NCBI RefSeq assembly: GCF_022664395.1
Contig: NZ_JAKRET010000004.1
Coordinates: forward strand, 62,001 to 126,000
Reading direction: 5' to 3'
DNA from: Sphingomonas lacusdianchii
GTDB taxonomy: Bacteria; Pseudomonadota; Alphaproteobacteria; Sphingomonadales; Sphingomonadaceae
DNA length: 64,000 nt
Shown here one piece after another: positions 1 through 10,705 of this stretch. The notes below the pieces were generated by a model, which did not search any database, had not been told where the DNA came from, and saw only the letters and a list, made by a program, of their open reading frames with translations. The position numbers and the translations under genes are program-made. How positions within the stretch are numbered: the stretch's first letter is position 1; every line of letters begins with the position of its first letter.

Positions 1-1
1 C

Positions 2-355
2 GGAGCGAATTTCGTCCGCATCCTCGGCTATTTCCGCGAGGACGGGCTGAAGTCGCTGCTGGCGATCGAAAACGCGATGCGCGAACAGAATGCGGTGGCG
101 ATGGTCCTGCCGGCGCATACGCTGAAGGGCGAATCGCGGCAGTTCGGCGCGGAGGCGCTGGCCGATATCGCCGAGGGGATCGAGATGATCGCGCGCAAAT
201 GCGTCGAGACGCGCGACGAGCCGACCGAAGCGATGGAGCATGTCGCGCAGCTGCGCCCGATGTTCAACGCGACGCTGGCGCTGCTCGACCGCGACAGCAA
301 CCCGCTGGCGCAGCGCAAGGCCGCCGGGTTCGGCAAGCGACCGGTGGCGTTGTAG
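2..355 (+). CDS. HPt (histidine phosphotransfer) domain protein, 5' end outside window
   Basis: The 117 visible residues read open from the left edge to TAG at 353-355, so the start is missing. The segment AHTLKGESRQFG matches the histidine-phosphotransfer signature (His, then x-L-K-G, then Ser/Ala), and the helical, acidic surroundings with a second helix rich in Leu and Met fit a four-helix HPt bundle. Such proteins relay phosphate between hybrid kinases or response regulators in the cytoplasm. I cannot tell whether this is a free-standing HPt protein or the tail of a larger kinase, because the window begins inside it. A palindromic repeat follows about 85 bp downstream. Confidence 0.75.
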   Translation, partial: GANFVRILGYFREDGLKSLLAIENAMREQNAVAMVLPAHTLKGESRQFGAEALADIAEGIEMIARKCVETRDEPTEAMEHVAQLRPMFNATLALLDRDSNPLAQRKAAGFGKRPVAL

Positions 356-438
356 GGGCGGCGTTTCCGACCACGTCGCGCCAGGTGCATCGACCGTCCG
401 TCCGCCACGTGCGGCTGTGGGCGACCGACATTCTATCG

Positions 439-463
439 TCACTCCCGCCTGCACGGGAATGAC
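439..463. repeat. Dispersed palindromic repeat (GTCA-TCCCG family)
   Basis: A near-perfect hairpin: arms GTCACTCCCG and CGGGAATGAC around CCTGCA, with one G-T mismatch. It lies between two convergent genes (HPt, bfr) and could serve as a bidirectional terminator. Palindromes of similar style recur at 5468-5540 and 14597-14684. Confidence 0.6.
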
Positions 464-541
464 GAACATCCATGGGAATCGCCGAACGTCGATCCGGCAT
501 CGATCGGACCGGCCGCGCCATCGTGCGACCGGCGATCGACC

Positions 542-1033
542 TTACAGCCCGTGCTTGTCGTATTCCGACTTGGCGTTGAGCTGGATATAGTTCTGGATGC
601 CCATGCGCTCGATCATCTCGAACTGGGTTTCGAGCGTGTCGACATGCTCTTCCTCGTTCATCAGGATTTCCGCGAACAGATCGCGGCTGACGAAATCGCG
701 GATGCTTTCGCAATAGGCGACGGCTTCGCGCAACTGGGCGACGGCCTCGACCTCGATCGCGAGATCGGCCTTGAGGATTTCCTCGACCGTCTCGCCGACG
801 CGCAGGCGGCCGAGCAGCTGGAAATTGGGCAGGCCGTCAAGGAACAGGATGCGCTCGGCCAGACGATCGGCGTGCTTCATCTCGTCGATCGATTCGTGCC
901 GTTCGAACTGCGCGAGCTTGTACACGCCCCAATGGTCTAGCAGGCGATAGTGCAGCCAATATTGATTGACCGCGGTCAGTTCGTTCCTGAGCGCCTCGTT
1001 GAGAAATTCGATGACCTTGGCGTCGCCCTTCAC
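542..1033 (-). CDS. bfr: Bacterioferritin
   Basis: A 163-residue protein of the usual bacterioferritin length. The dinuclear ferroxidase ligands are all present: Glu18, Glu51, His54, Glu94, Glu127 and His130. Met52, the axial haem ligand that separates bacterioferritin from ferritin, is also present. The protein assembles as a 24-subunit cytoplasmic cage that oxidises Fe(II) and stores it as a ferric mineral. It lies about 100 bp downstream of bfd on the same strand, so the two are probably cotranscribed. Fur-like palindromes lie upstream of bfd and suggest iron-responsive control. Identification is secure. Confidence 0.97.
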   Translation of the reverse strand: MKGDAKVIEFLNEALRNELTAVNQYWLHYRLLDHWGVYKLAQFERHESIDEMKHADRLAERILFLDGLPNFQLLGRLRVGETVEEILKADLAIEVEAVAQLREAVAYCESIRDFVSRDLFAEILMNEEEHVDTLETQFEMIERMGIQNYIQLNAKSEYDKHGL

Positions 1034-1135
1034 GTCGTTCGTCCTTATGCTGTGATGGACGGGACTTACGCGGTTTGGCGCGACAGGGACAGCATCAAAA
1101 TGGCTGATTTCTGCGGGTTTGTGCAGGTGCGAACG

Positions 1136-1306
1136 CTACGCAGCCGCGCGTTCGGCATCGATAATGGCTCGCGCGAACGGGACGCACTGGCCGCATTTCG
1201 CCTGACATCCCAGCGCCCGATATGCCTGGCAGGCGCTGTTCGCGCCACCGCGCGCGGCCTCCCGCACATCGCGTTCCCGAATGGCATTACAGACGCATAC
1301 GACCAT
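1136..1306 (-). CDS. bfd: Bacterioferritin-associated ferredoxin (Bfd)
   Basis: A 56-residue ORF beginning MVVCVCNAIRERDVREAA and ending with Ala residues. The four [2Fe-2S] cysteines sit at positions 4, 6, 38 and 41 (CxC then CxxC), the same spacing as E. coli Bfd. Bfd donates electrons through the bacterioferritin haem to mobilise stored iron. It directly precedes bfr on the same strand, so storage and release are encoded together. It is easy to miss because of its size. Identification is firm from the cysteine pattern, the length and the neighbour. Confidence 0.95.
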   Translation of the reverse strand: MVVCVCNAIRERDVREAARGGANSACQAYRALGCQAKCGQCVPFARAIIDAERAAA

Positions 1307-1345
1307 GTTCGACCCTCGCTCCGTTGGGCCGACTCATAATAGTAG

Positions 1346-1383
1346 TGAAAATCGTTCGCAACAATTATTGCGGATCATTCGCA
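1346..1383 (-). promoter_or_regulatory. Two tandem Fur-like boxes upstream of bfd-bfr
   Basis: Read on the minus strand, TGCGAATGATCCGCA (1369-1383) and TGCGAACGATTTTCA (1346-1360) are two copies of a TGCGAA-type palindrome that resembles alphaproteobacterial Fur boxes (ideal TGCGAATGATTCGCA). Their starts are 23 bp apart and they lie 40-77 bp upstream of the bfd start. The distal box overlaps the end of the DUF418 gene. The match to Fur is by eye. Confidence 0.5.
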
Positions 1384-2622
1384 TCAATTCGTCGCTTCTG
1401 AAGGTGCGACGGGTTGCGTAGCGGTTGCCATTGCCAGCGTGCCAGCGACCGCCACAGCCATTCGAACGGTCCGTACCGGAAGCGCGCAAGCCACCATGGC
1501 GACCAGAGCGCCATCGCGGCGCACATGGCGAAGACCGGCAGGTATAGCGAGGCACGCGACCAATAGCCGAACTGGCCGAGGCCCCAGCCGTAGAAGAGGA
1601 AGCACATCACGATGCTGGTCGCGAGATAGTTGCTGAGCGCCATCCGACCGACCGCCGCCAGCCGCCGCGCGATCGGGCCGCCATTGCCCGCGAGCAGGAT
1701 AATGGTCGCGGCCCAGCCGGGGATCATGATCGTGCGGAACGGGGTGGCGAGGGCGATCGGGCCGGCGACGATCGCCAGCACGTCGAGGTCGCGCCAAGCG
1801 ATCCACAGGGCGATTGCTCCATAGCCGGCGATGCCGATGCCCATGCCGCCGACCGCCCAGCGCAGCAGGCGGCGACGGGACCATTGCCCTTGCAGCATCC
1901 CGCTGCGCAACGCGGCCATGCCGAACAGCATATAGGCCAGCGTTTCGAACCCGATGATCGGGGTTTCGTTCAGGATGTCGGGGACCTGCGCGATATTGTC
2001 GGCAAGGATCGCACCATAGCCGCCGCGGAACAGCGCGAGTTCGCGGGCGATGACCGTCGCGGCGGGGATGCCGAAGCCGTTGTCGAAATCGCGCAGCCCC
2101 CGTGCCGCATCCGCGCCACCGCCGGCCAGCATCGCCAGATAGGATAACGGGATCGATCCCATCAGCAGCATGTCGAGGACGGCGAAGGCGATGCCGAACG
2201 CCACCAGCCGGCGGGCACTATTGTGCCGGAACCAGTAGGCGATCGATCCGATCAGCGCATAATGGGCAAGGATGTCGCCGCGCCACAACAGCGCGGCATG
2301 GGCGATGCCGAGCAGGAACAGCCAGAACATGCGGGCGTAATGCACCGCCGCCGGATCGCGCCCGCTCGCTTCCGCCCGGTCGACGACCAGCAGCAGCGAA
2401 GCGCCGAACAGGAAGGAGAACAGCCCGCGCATCTTCCCGTCGAGCAGGATCAGTGTGGCATAATAGGCGAAGCGGTCGGCCGGGCCATCCAGCCCATAGG
2501 CACGCGGGCTGATATAGGCGGCTTCGGGCATCGCGAAGGCGATGATGTTGAGGAACAATATTCCCATCACCGCCACCCCCCGGACCGTATCGATCGTCGC
2601 GATACGGCCCGTGGGCGTCGGG

Positions 2623-2645
<23 letters not shown>
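1365..2645 (-). CDS. DUF418 family integral membrane protein
   Basis: A 426-residue multi-spanning protein with about ten hydrophobic segments. The N-terminal stretch [20 protein letters not shown] matches the opening of DUF418/YeiB-family proteins, and the C-terminal third carries the DUF418 portion (segments around [20 protein letters not shown]). Members sit in the inner membrane; their function is unknown, although related acyltransferase-like proteins modify envelope molecules. The first 23 bp overlap the 3' end of purL, so translation is probably coupled to purL. An internal start would shorten the N-terminus without losing the first helix. Confidence 0.85.
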
Positions 2646-4845
<2,200 letters not shown>

Positions 4846-5002
4846 GTGGCGGCCTCTAGCGCGCGCGGGCGAGCGGGGCCAGCCGGTTTGTGATCGTTGC
4901 TTCCGCGTTTCCGGCGCGCCTGCTGCGTTGCAAAATAGGTACAGTTGCGGAACAAATATGGTCGGCCCGGTTTAATCTGCTTCGATTAACCCTTTTCCTA
5001 TG

Positions 5003-5027
5003 GGAACCATGCATAGCGCTAGACGTC
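5003..5027 (+). promoter_or_regulatory. Weak candidate EcfG-type promoter before the small secreted protein
   Basis: GGAAC (5003-5007), a 16-nt spacer and CGTC (5024-5027). The EcfG consensus is GGAAC-N16/17-CGTT, so the -10 element has one mismatch. It lies about 60 bp upstream of the 5090 start. It is recorded as a candidate only. Confidence 0.3.
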
Positions 5028-5089
5028 GGTGACCCGCGTCGCCGGTCGCTGGCGTAGCAGGGCGTTATGCCGAGCAAGGGAGAATCTGG

Positions 5090-5323
5090 ATGGTTTCGAA
5101 GTTTCTGACGGCAATCGCCGCCACCACGCTGGTCGCGGCTCCGGTTGCCGCCAACGCCGCGTCGAACGCGCAGGCGCTGTCGGTCGCCAAGTCGGTCCGC
5201 GCATCGGCTCCGGCCAAGGGCCAGAAGCTTGCCGGTGGCGGCATCGTATTCGCGCTGCTGGCAGCAGCGATCGTCGCGGGCGGCGTCATCATCGCCGTCG
5301 ACGACAATTCGGACAGCAACTAA
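5090..5323 (+). CDS. Small secreted or membrane protein, unknown function
   Basis: A 77-residue protein. Residues 1-24 look like a Sec signal peptide (Lys4, hydrophobic core, Ala-rich end AANAAS). A glycine/alanine-rich hydrophobic segment (about 49-69, KLAGGGIVFALLAAAIVAGG onward) could span the membrane, and the tail is acidic (VDDNSDSN). A good ribosome-binding site, AAGGGAGAA, precedes the ATG. It is a single-gene unit with its own terminator. I recognise no family with a known function; proteins of this build are common in sphingomonads as hypothetical proteins. Confidence 0.7.
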   Translation: MVSKFLTAIAATTLVAAPVAANAASNAQALSVAKSVRASAPAKGQKLAGGGIVFALLAAAIVAGGVIIAVDDNSDSN

Positions 5324-5336
5324 GTCCGGTTGCGGG

Positions 5337-5368
5337 GCGGGGGCCGCTATGGTCCCCGCTTCTTCTTT
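5337..5368 (+). terminator. Rho-independent terminator after the 5090 gene
   Basis: Hairpin GCGGGGGCC - GCTAT - GGTCCCCGC (one G-T pair) followed by TTCTTCTTT, starting 13 bp after the stop codon. Confidence 0.7.
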
Positions 5369-5467
5369 CGGCGTGGCGCGGTAACAGGCACGCCATCGAC
5401 GGTTCCCGCGCTGATGCGATCTTCTCGCGCGTCGCTCGTCCGGCATCGCCCGCGATTGGAACGTCAA

Positions 5468-5540
5468 CCCAGCGAAGGCTGGGATGCTATGGTGATTGCG
5501 CGAGGCAAGCGCCGCTTGATACCCCGGCCTTCGCCGGGGT
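5468..5540. repeat. Paired dispersed palindromes
   Basis: Two short hairpins about 40 bp apart: CCCAGCGAAGGCTGGG (5468-5483) and ACCCCGGCCTTCGCCGGGGT (5521-5540). The second is the same motif seen at 14597-14684. The pair fills most of the gap between two convergent genes. It is probably a non-coding dispersed element. Confidence 0.65.
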
Positions 5541-5572
5541 GACGATTGTGGCGACCAAGCCGGGACTCCGTA

Positions 5573-7168
5573 TCAGTCCTTCCGCTTCTTCCACGCCTGC
5601 CACAGCATCATGCCGATCAGCGTACCGCCGGCAACGGTGCCGCCGACCGCGACGGCGGTGACCACCGGCGACAGGGTGTTGTCAGCACGGTGGAGATGGG
5701 GGCGGTGCTTTTTCAGCTTCTTGAGCAATGGCGTGCGCTGCGACAGCGCCTCGAACATTTCGCCCGGCCCTTCGGGATCGAGGATCTTGTTGTCGGCAAG
5801 CCATTCGGTGACCGCGCCGAGGTCGGGCACTTCATAGGGGCGTAGCGAACGGCCCTCCCCGCGTAGTTCCTCGATCGTCGCGATCAGCGAGTTGGTGCGG
5901 GTCAGCGTCGCCTGTACGTCCTCGCACGTCACGTCGAGATGTTCGGCGAGCAGCGAGTCGCGGATGCCGGCGATGGTGCGGCGTTCGTCGGCATTGACGT
6001 GGCGGGTCGCGTCGATCGTCACGTCGCATTCGGTGTCGAGGCGGAGCGAGCGGTTGTTGAAGTTGGACGAGCCGACGCGCAGCAACTGGTCGTCGATCAC
6101 CGTCACCTTGGCATGGACATAGATGGCGGTGCCGCCGGCGGTGAAGGGGTGGTAGAGGCGCAGCCGGTCATGGCGGTCGCGTTCCTTCAGCGCCTGAAAG
6201 ATGCGCGCGCGGGCGCTGTCCATCGCGACGGGTTCGAGCCACCCTTCGGCGGTGGTCGGATTGACGATCACGACCTCGGGACCATCGGCCTCCTCCAGCC
6301 GCCGTGCGATCGCCTCGGCGACCTTGCGCGAGGCGAAATACTGGCTTTCCGCATAGATGAAGCGTTCGGCGCGGGCGATCAGGTCGAGATAGAGCGTCTC
6401 GATCTCATGCACCGGTTCCTGCTCGGCCATTTCGGGGATGGTGCGGGCGATGGCGACGTCGATCCCGGTGAAGTCGGCGTCGAGCCCGGTCGGCCAGCAG
6501 CCGCCGGTGTCGGTCGGCGCAGGCAGTTCGTCGCCCCCCGCCACCGCCCAGCGACGGCGACACATGTCGCCGAGCGCGGCGGCGACCGGTCCTTCGAGCG
6601 CGGTCGTGACGTCATGCCATGGCTGATAGGGAGTGCCGTCGGGTTCGATCCGCCGGGGATCGTCGTCGCAATGCTCGCGCGTGTCCCAGCGGTCGACGGT
6701 CATGTCGATGCCGCCGCAAAAGGCGACGTCGTCGTCGATCACCACGACCTTCTGATGATGCGATCCCGCGATCGGGTGATGCCCGTCGAGGCGCATATGC
6801 ACTTGCGGATCGGCGATCCATTTGGCGATGCGCACCAGCGTGCGGCCATGGAACAGCGTCTTGATCGCGCCGGTATCCCAGCGAAGGATATGGACCTGTA
6901 GCCCCGGCGTGCGGCGGACCAGCCAGCTGATGAATTCGCCGACCTTTTCAGGGCCTTCGCTCTCGGGATCGGTCTTGAAGCGGATGCGCGCGTCGAAGTC
7001 CCAGCCGATCAGCAGGATCTGCTTCTTCGCCTTCAGCATCGCATCGCGGGCGTGGCGGAAATAATTGTCGGCATCGACCAGCACGGTCGCGCGCGTCGCG
7101 CGCTCGATCCGCCAGCAGTTGCGACCCGGTTCGAGCGGAGGGGTGTGACGCGCCATGCGGGTAGCCAT
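5573..7168 (-). CDS. Phospholipase D-family protein (cardiolipin synthase-like)
   Basis: A 531-residue protein with two HKD catalytic motifs: H138-x-K140-x4-D145 (HHQKVVVIDD) and H352-x-K354-x4-D359 (VHAKVTVIDD). Together they form one phospholipase D active site with a phospho-histidine intermediate. Residues 500-524 form a hydrophobic helix before a basic tail (WKKRKD), so the protein is probably anchored in the inner membrane by its C-terminus. Classical bacterial cardiolipin synthase has N-terminal helices instead, which makes a plain Cls assignment doubtful. The substrate (phosphatidyl transfer or phospholipid hydrolysis) cannot be read from the sequence. The first ATG is used; a second at codon 5 is possible. 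No strong ribosome-binding site is seen. Confidence 0.85.
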   Translation of the reverse strand: MATRMARHTPPLEPGRNCWRIERATRATVLVDADNYFRHARDAMLKAKKQILLIGWDFDARIRFKTDPESEGPEKVGEFISWLVRRTPGLQVHILRWDTGAIKTLFHGRTLVRIAKWIADPQVHMRLDGHHPIAGSHHQKVVVIDDDVAFCGGIDMTVDRWDTREHCDDDPRRIEPDGTPYQPWHDVTTALEGPVAAALGDMCRRRWAVAGGDELPAPTDTGGCWPTGLDADFTGIDVAIARTIPEMAEQEPVHEIETLYLDLIARAERFIYAESQYFASRKVAEAIARRLEEADGPEVVIVNPTTAEGWLEPVAMDSARARIFQALKERDRHDRLRLYHPFTAGGTAIYVHAKVTVIDDQLLRVGSSNFNNRSLRLDTECDVTIDATRHVNADERRTIAGIRDSLLAEHLDVTCEDVQATLTRTNSLIATIEELRGEGRSLRPYEVPDLGAVTEWLADNKILDPEGPGEMFEALSQRTPLLKKLKKHRPHLHRADNTLSPVVTAVAVGGTVAGGTLIGMMLWQAWKKRKD

Positions 7169-7517
7169 GGCAGGGTATCGTTACGGTTCCAAGCGATTGC
7201 GGTGCGTTGGCGGCGGTTTGCCGGTTCAAAGTTCACAAAGTTCACACTTGCACGCTGTTTGTGACGCGGGTGCGGGTGGAGCGGGCGAGGCGGACGGTGG
7301 AAAGAGCGGTATGCGAGGCTGGCAGGTCGGGCGGGTGTAGGAAAGGGGCGCTTTTTCCTTCCATCACCTTGGGCGTGACCGAGACCGCTGCGAGCCGCCT
7401 GATCGCCGACCTTGTTGCGTACCCCGTCTGCGCAGGGGTACGGCAAGTATGCGGCGGATCGAGCAGACTCGAGCAGCGGCCCCAGACGCGACGCGAAGTG
7501 ACGGGTTGCGCAGGCGG
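7169..7517. other. 349-bp gene-free stretch
   Basis: Lies between the start of the phospholipase D-family gene and the end of arsC. It holds only a short direct repeat (GTTCACAAAGTTCACA near 7230) that could be part of a promoter for the minus-strand phospholipase gene. I see no convincing gene, terminator or RNA in it. Confidence 0.5.
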
Positions 7518-7853
7518 TTACAGGATCTCGTGGACCCGTTCGGGTGGGCGGGCGATCACGACGCCCTTCGCCGTCTCCACGATCGGACGTTCGATCAGGA
7601 TGGGGTGCCCGGCCATGGCATCGAGGATCGCCGCATCGTCGGCGGTTTTCAACGACTTGGCTTCGGTCTCGCCGGTGCGCAGCGCTTCGCGAGGGGTGAG
7701 GTTGGCGCGGGTCAGCAGCGCGGACAGTTCGTCGCGGGTCGGCGGGGTTTTCAAATATTCGACGATCGTCACGTCGGCACCGGCTTCCGCGAGCAGGGCG
7801 AGGGCTGCGCGGGACTTCGAGCAGCGGGGATTGTGGTAGATGGTGGCTTTCAT
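7518..7853 (-). CDS. arsC: Arsenate reductase (glutaredoxin type), ArsC family
   Basis: A 111-residue thioredoxin-fold protein. The motif NPRCSKSR puts the catalytic cysteine at position 11, as in the glutaredoxin-coupled ArsC family, and RPIVET further on is also typical. The family reduces arsenate to arsenite in the cytoplasm, but many single-copy members (YffB/Spx-like) have other or unknown roles, and no arsenic efflux or ArsR gene is nearby. A strong ribosome-binding site (GGAGG) precedes the ATG. It stands alone, with a dispersed repeat immediately upstream. Confidence 0.85.
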   Translation of the reverse strand: MKATIYHNPRCSKSRAALALLAEAGADVTIVEYLKTPPTRDELSALLTRANLTPREALRTGETEAKSLKTADDAAILDAMAGHPILIERPIVETAKGVVIARPPERVHEIL

Positions 7854-7861
7854 GTTTTCCT

Positions 7862-8058
7862 CCCTGGCACGGGGAGGGGGACCGCCGGCGCAGCCGGTGG
7901 TGGAGGGGGTTGGCCGTGTCCACTACCGTTGCGTCTGCGGCGATCCCCCTCCATCATCGTTCGGCGACGGCTCGCGAAGCGAGCCGACTTCGCGGCTGCG
8001 ACTTGCCCCCGGCATGTCGCTGATCGCCGCTACGGCCCCTCCGATCAAAGGAGAGGAT
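7862..8058. repeat. Dispersed intergenic repeat, GGGGAGGGGGACC family
   Basis: Begins CTGGCACGGGGAGGGGGACC and continues with a short palindrome (GCCGGCGCAGCCGG), a purine-rich GGTGGAGGGGG and later CCCCCTCCATCATCG, giving an overall inverted-repeat layout. A second copy with the same opening lies at 43050-43176. It fills the gap between arsC and accC. Confidence 0.6.
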
Positions 8059-8065
8059 TTTCAGG

Positions 8066-9415
8066 TCAGTCGTTCTTCGCCAGCCATTCTTCCAGCCACT
8101 TGATCGTATAGTCGCCGGTCTGGAAGTCGGGATCGTCGAGCAGCGCCTGGTGGAGCGGGATGGTGGTCTTCATCCCCTCGATCACGAATTCCTCCAGCGC
8201 GCGGCGCAGGCGCATCAGGCAGCGTTCGCGGGTGGTGCCATAGACGATCAGCTTGGCGATCATGCTGTCGTAATAGGGCGGCACCTTATAGCCGGCGTAC
8301 AGGCCACTATCGACGCGGACGTGCATGCCGCCGGGTGCGTGGAAATGCTTCACCGTGCCGGGCGACGGCGCGAAGGTGCGCGGGTCCTCGGCATTGATGC
8401 GGCATTCGATCGCGTGGCCGGTGAAGCGGATCTGTTCCTGCCGGCAGGTCAGGCCATGCCCTTCGGCGACGCGGATCTGTTCGCGGACGAGGTCGAGGCC
8501 GGTGATCATTTCGGTCACCGGATGTTCAACCTGTAGCCGGGTGTTCATTTCGATGAAATAGAACTCGCCGTCTTCCCACAGGAATTCGATCGTGCCCGCG
8601 CCGCGATAGCCCATATCGGCCATCGCCTTCGCACAGATGCCGCCGATCCGTTCGCGATCGGCCTGGCCGAGCACGGGGGAGGGCGCTTCCTCCAGCACCT
8701 TCTGGTGGCGGCGCTGCAACGAACAGTCGCGCTCGCCCAGATGGATGGCGTTGCCATTGCCGTCGCCGAACACCTGGATCTCGATATGGCGCGGGTTGCC
8801 GAGATATTTTTCGAGGTACACCGTGGCGTCGCCGAACGCGGCCTTCGCCTCGCTGCCGGCTTGCTGCATCAGCGTTTCGAGTTCGTCCTCGGAATGGCAC
8901 ACCTTCATGCCGCGGCCACCGCCGCCCGACGCCGCCTTGATGATGACGGGATAGCCAGCCCTGGCCGCGATCGCCTTCGCCTCGGCGATGTCGCTGATCG
9001 CGCCGTCGCTGCCGGGAACGAGCGGCAGGCCGAGCGCGCCCGCGGTGCGCTTTGCCTCGATCTTGTCGCCCATCGTGCGGATATGTTCTGGCTTGGGTCC
9101 GACGAAGATCAGGTTGTGCAGCTCGACGATCTCGGCGAACTTGGCGTTTTCCGACAGGAAGCCATAGCCCGGATGGATCGCGTCGGCGCCGCTGATCTCG
9201 GCGGCCGAGATGATGTTGGGGATGTTGAGATAGCTGTCGGTCGCCGCCGGCGGGCCGATGCAGATCGCTTCGTCGGCGAGGCGGACGTGCATGGCGTCGG
9301 CATCGGCGGTCGAATGGACCGCGACCGTCTTGATCCCCATTTCGTGGCACGCGCGATGGATGCGCAGCGCGATCTCACCGCGGTTGGCGATCAGCAGTTT
9401 CTTGATTTCGGGCAT
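8066..9415 (-). CDS. accC: Acetyl-CoA carboxylase, biotin carboxylase subunit
   Basis: A 449-residue protein with the same length as E. coli AccC, beginning [20 protein letters not shown]. An upstream in-frame ATG (9469) would add an 18-residue tail with no family counterpart and lies inside a dispersed repeat, so I reject it. The ATP-grasp core is complete, with the glycine-rich loop GGGGRGMKV and the catalytic segment [16 protein letters not shown]. It carboxylates biotin on AccB in the first step of fatty acid synthesis. It is third in the aroQ-accB-accC order, separated from accB by about 180 bp of repeat. Confidence 0.96.
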   Translation of the reverse strand: MPEIKKLLIANRGEIALRIHRACHEMGIKTVAVHSTADADAMHVRLADEAICIGPPAATDSYLNIPNIISAAEISGADAIHPGYGFLSENAKFAEIVELHNLIFVGPKPEHIRTMGDKIEAKRTAGALGLPLVPGSDGAISDIAEAKAIAARAGYPVIIKAASGGGGRGMKVCHSEDELETLMQQAGSEAKAAFGDATVYLEKYLGNPRHIEIQVFGDGNGNAIHLGERDCSLQRRHQKVLEEAPSPVLGQADRERIGGICAKAMADMGYRGAGTIEFLWEDGEFYFIEMNTRLQVEHPVTEMITGLDLVREQIRVAEGHGLTCRQEQIRFTGHAIECRINAEDPRTFAPSPGTVKHFHAPGGMHVRVDSGLYAGYKVPPYYDSMIAKLIVYGTTRERCLMRLRRALEEFVIEGMKTTIPLHQALLDDPDFQTGDYTIKWLEEWLAKND

Positions 9416-9449
9416 ATGTTTGTTCCTAGACCGCGTTGCGTCCCAGATC

Positions 9450-9567
9450 GGTTTGTCCTGAGTAGCCATTGAGCGAAGTCGAAAGGGCGTATCGAAGGAT
9501 CGCGTGCTGTAGCGCTGCTTCGATACGGGCCTTCGACAGGCTCAGTCCCTACTCAGCACGAACGGGG
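9450..9567. repeat. Long imperfect inverted repeat between accB and accC
   Basis: The left arm (from GTTTGTCCTGAGTAG to GGGCGTATCGAAG) is matched by the right arm (CTTCGATACGGGCC to CTCAGCACGAAC). Arms are about 45 nt around a roughly 20-nt centre, with scattered mismatches. It is a mobile-looking dispersed element lying inside a probable operon. It also contains the upstream ATG rejected for accC. Confidence 0.75.
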
Positions 9568-9596
9568 CGGGCGTGGGGGGGCGGCTGCAAGGCGAT

Positions 9597-10118
9597 TTAC
9601 TCTACCACCACCAGCGGCTGGTCGAATTCGACCGGCTGGCCGTTCGACACGAGGATCTGAGTGACGGTGCCGGCGGCGGGGGCGACGATGGGGTTCATGA
9701 CCTTCATCGCCTCGACGATCACCAGCGTGTCGCCGGCGGCGACCTTCTGCCCGACCGCGATGAACGGCTTGGCTTCGGGGTTGGCCGCCAGATAGACGGT
9801 GCCGACCATCGGCGAGGTGACCGGCGGCACGCTGCTCACCGGGGCGGCGGCGGCGCCGGCCTCGATCGTGGTCGTCGCGGCGCTGGCGAGCTGCGGCGGC
9901 GGCGCGGGCGCATAGGCCGGGGCGGGGGCATAGGTCGCCGCCGCCTGTACCGGCGCGGGCTTGCGCACCACGCGCACCTTGCGCGCGCCGTCCTCGACCT
10001 CGACCTCGGTCAGATCGGTTTCATCGAGCACCTGTGCCAGCGCGCGGACGAGGTCGATGTCGACGCGCATCGCGTGGCTGGTGAACGGCGTTCCTTCGCC
10101 CTGATTGTCGTCTGCCAT
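9597..10118 (-). CDS. accB: Acetyl-CoA carboxylase, biotin carboxyl carrier protein
   Basis: A 173-residue BCCP. The biotinylation motif EAMKVMN places the modified lysine at residue 139, in a C-terminal biotinyl domain, after a Pro/Ala-rich flexible linker (about 54-100). I use the ATG at 10118, because GGGGGTT sits 5-6 nt upstream; an upstream in-frame start at 10130 lacks such a site. The protein carries CO2 as carboxybiotin between AccC and the carboxyltransferase AccAD. It follows aroQ by about 45 bp on the same strand. Confidence 0.96.
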   Translation of the reverse strand: MADDNQGEGTPFTSHAMRVDIDLVRALAQVLDETDLTEVEVEDGARKVRVVRKPAPVQAAATYAPAPAYAPAPPPQLASAATTTIEAGAAAAPVSSVPPVTSPMVGTVYLAANPEAKPFIAVGQKVAAGDTLVIVEAMKVMNPIVAPAAGTVTQILVSNGQPVEFDQPLVVVE

Positions 10119-10163
10119 GGTAACCCCCAATGGTATCGCTGATTATAAAAAACCGCGCCCTTG

Positions 10164-10598
10164 TCAGATGCGGGCGGCCGCTTCAAGCGCGACCAGATAG
10201 GAAAGCGCGCCGAACCCCGCCACGCTGCCGCGCGCGGCGCGGCCGACGAAGCTGGTGTGGCGAAATTCCTCGCGCGTATGCGGATTGGACAGATGGACCT
10301 CGATCACCGGGGTCTTCACCGCCTTGATCGCGTCGTGGAGCGCGATCGACGTGTGGGTATAGGCACCGGCGTTGAGCAGCACCGCCTTCGCCCCCTCCGC
10401 CTGCGCTTCGTGCAGCCAGTCGACCAGATGGCCTTCATGGTTCGACTGGCGCAGGTCGATCTGCAGGCCCAGTTCGCGGGCGCGATCCTCCAGCATGCCG
10501 GCAATGTCGTCGAGCGTATCCGATCCGTAGATCGCCGGTTCGCGCAGGCCGAGCAGGTTCAGGTTCGGGCCGTTGAGGACGAAGATGGTGGCGGTCAA
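10164..10598 (-). CDS. aroQ: 3-dehydroquinate dehydratase, type II
   Basis: A 144-residue type II dehydroquinase that converts 3-dehydroquinate to 3-dehydroshikimate in the shikimate pathway. The signature [17 protein letters not shown] includes the essential Arg19 and Tyr24. The second conserved block, [14 protein letters not shown], contributes substrate-binding residues. Length matches the dodecameric family. It heads the aroQ-accB-accC cluster, an arrangement found across Proteobacteria. It diverges from thiSG across about 110 bp. Confidence 0.97.
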   Translation of the reverse strand: MTATIFVLNGPNLNLLGLREPAIYGSDTLDDIAGMLEDRARELGLQIDLRQSNHEGHLVDWLHEAQAEGAKAVLLNAGAYTHTSIALHDAIKAVKTPVIEVHLSNPHTREEFRHTSFVGRAARGSVAGFGALSYLVALEAAARI

Positions 10599-10705
10599 CG
10601 CGGTGCTTTCGGTTGCGGGGGCTTGTCCGCCCTCCCTATATGCAGCGCACCATAGCCGGACCGGGCCCGGTAAGTCGAGAGAACGGCGCGCCCGCAGGAG
10701 ACGAC

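Noticed and set aside
9416..9469. Longer accC using the ATG at 9469
   Set aside because: It would add 18 residues with no counterpart in AccC, and lies inside a dispersed repeat.
10599..10705. Possible TPP riboswitch before thiSG
   Set aside because: No CTGAGA-type thi-box or matching helices in the 107-bp leader; the sequence does not support it.
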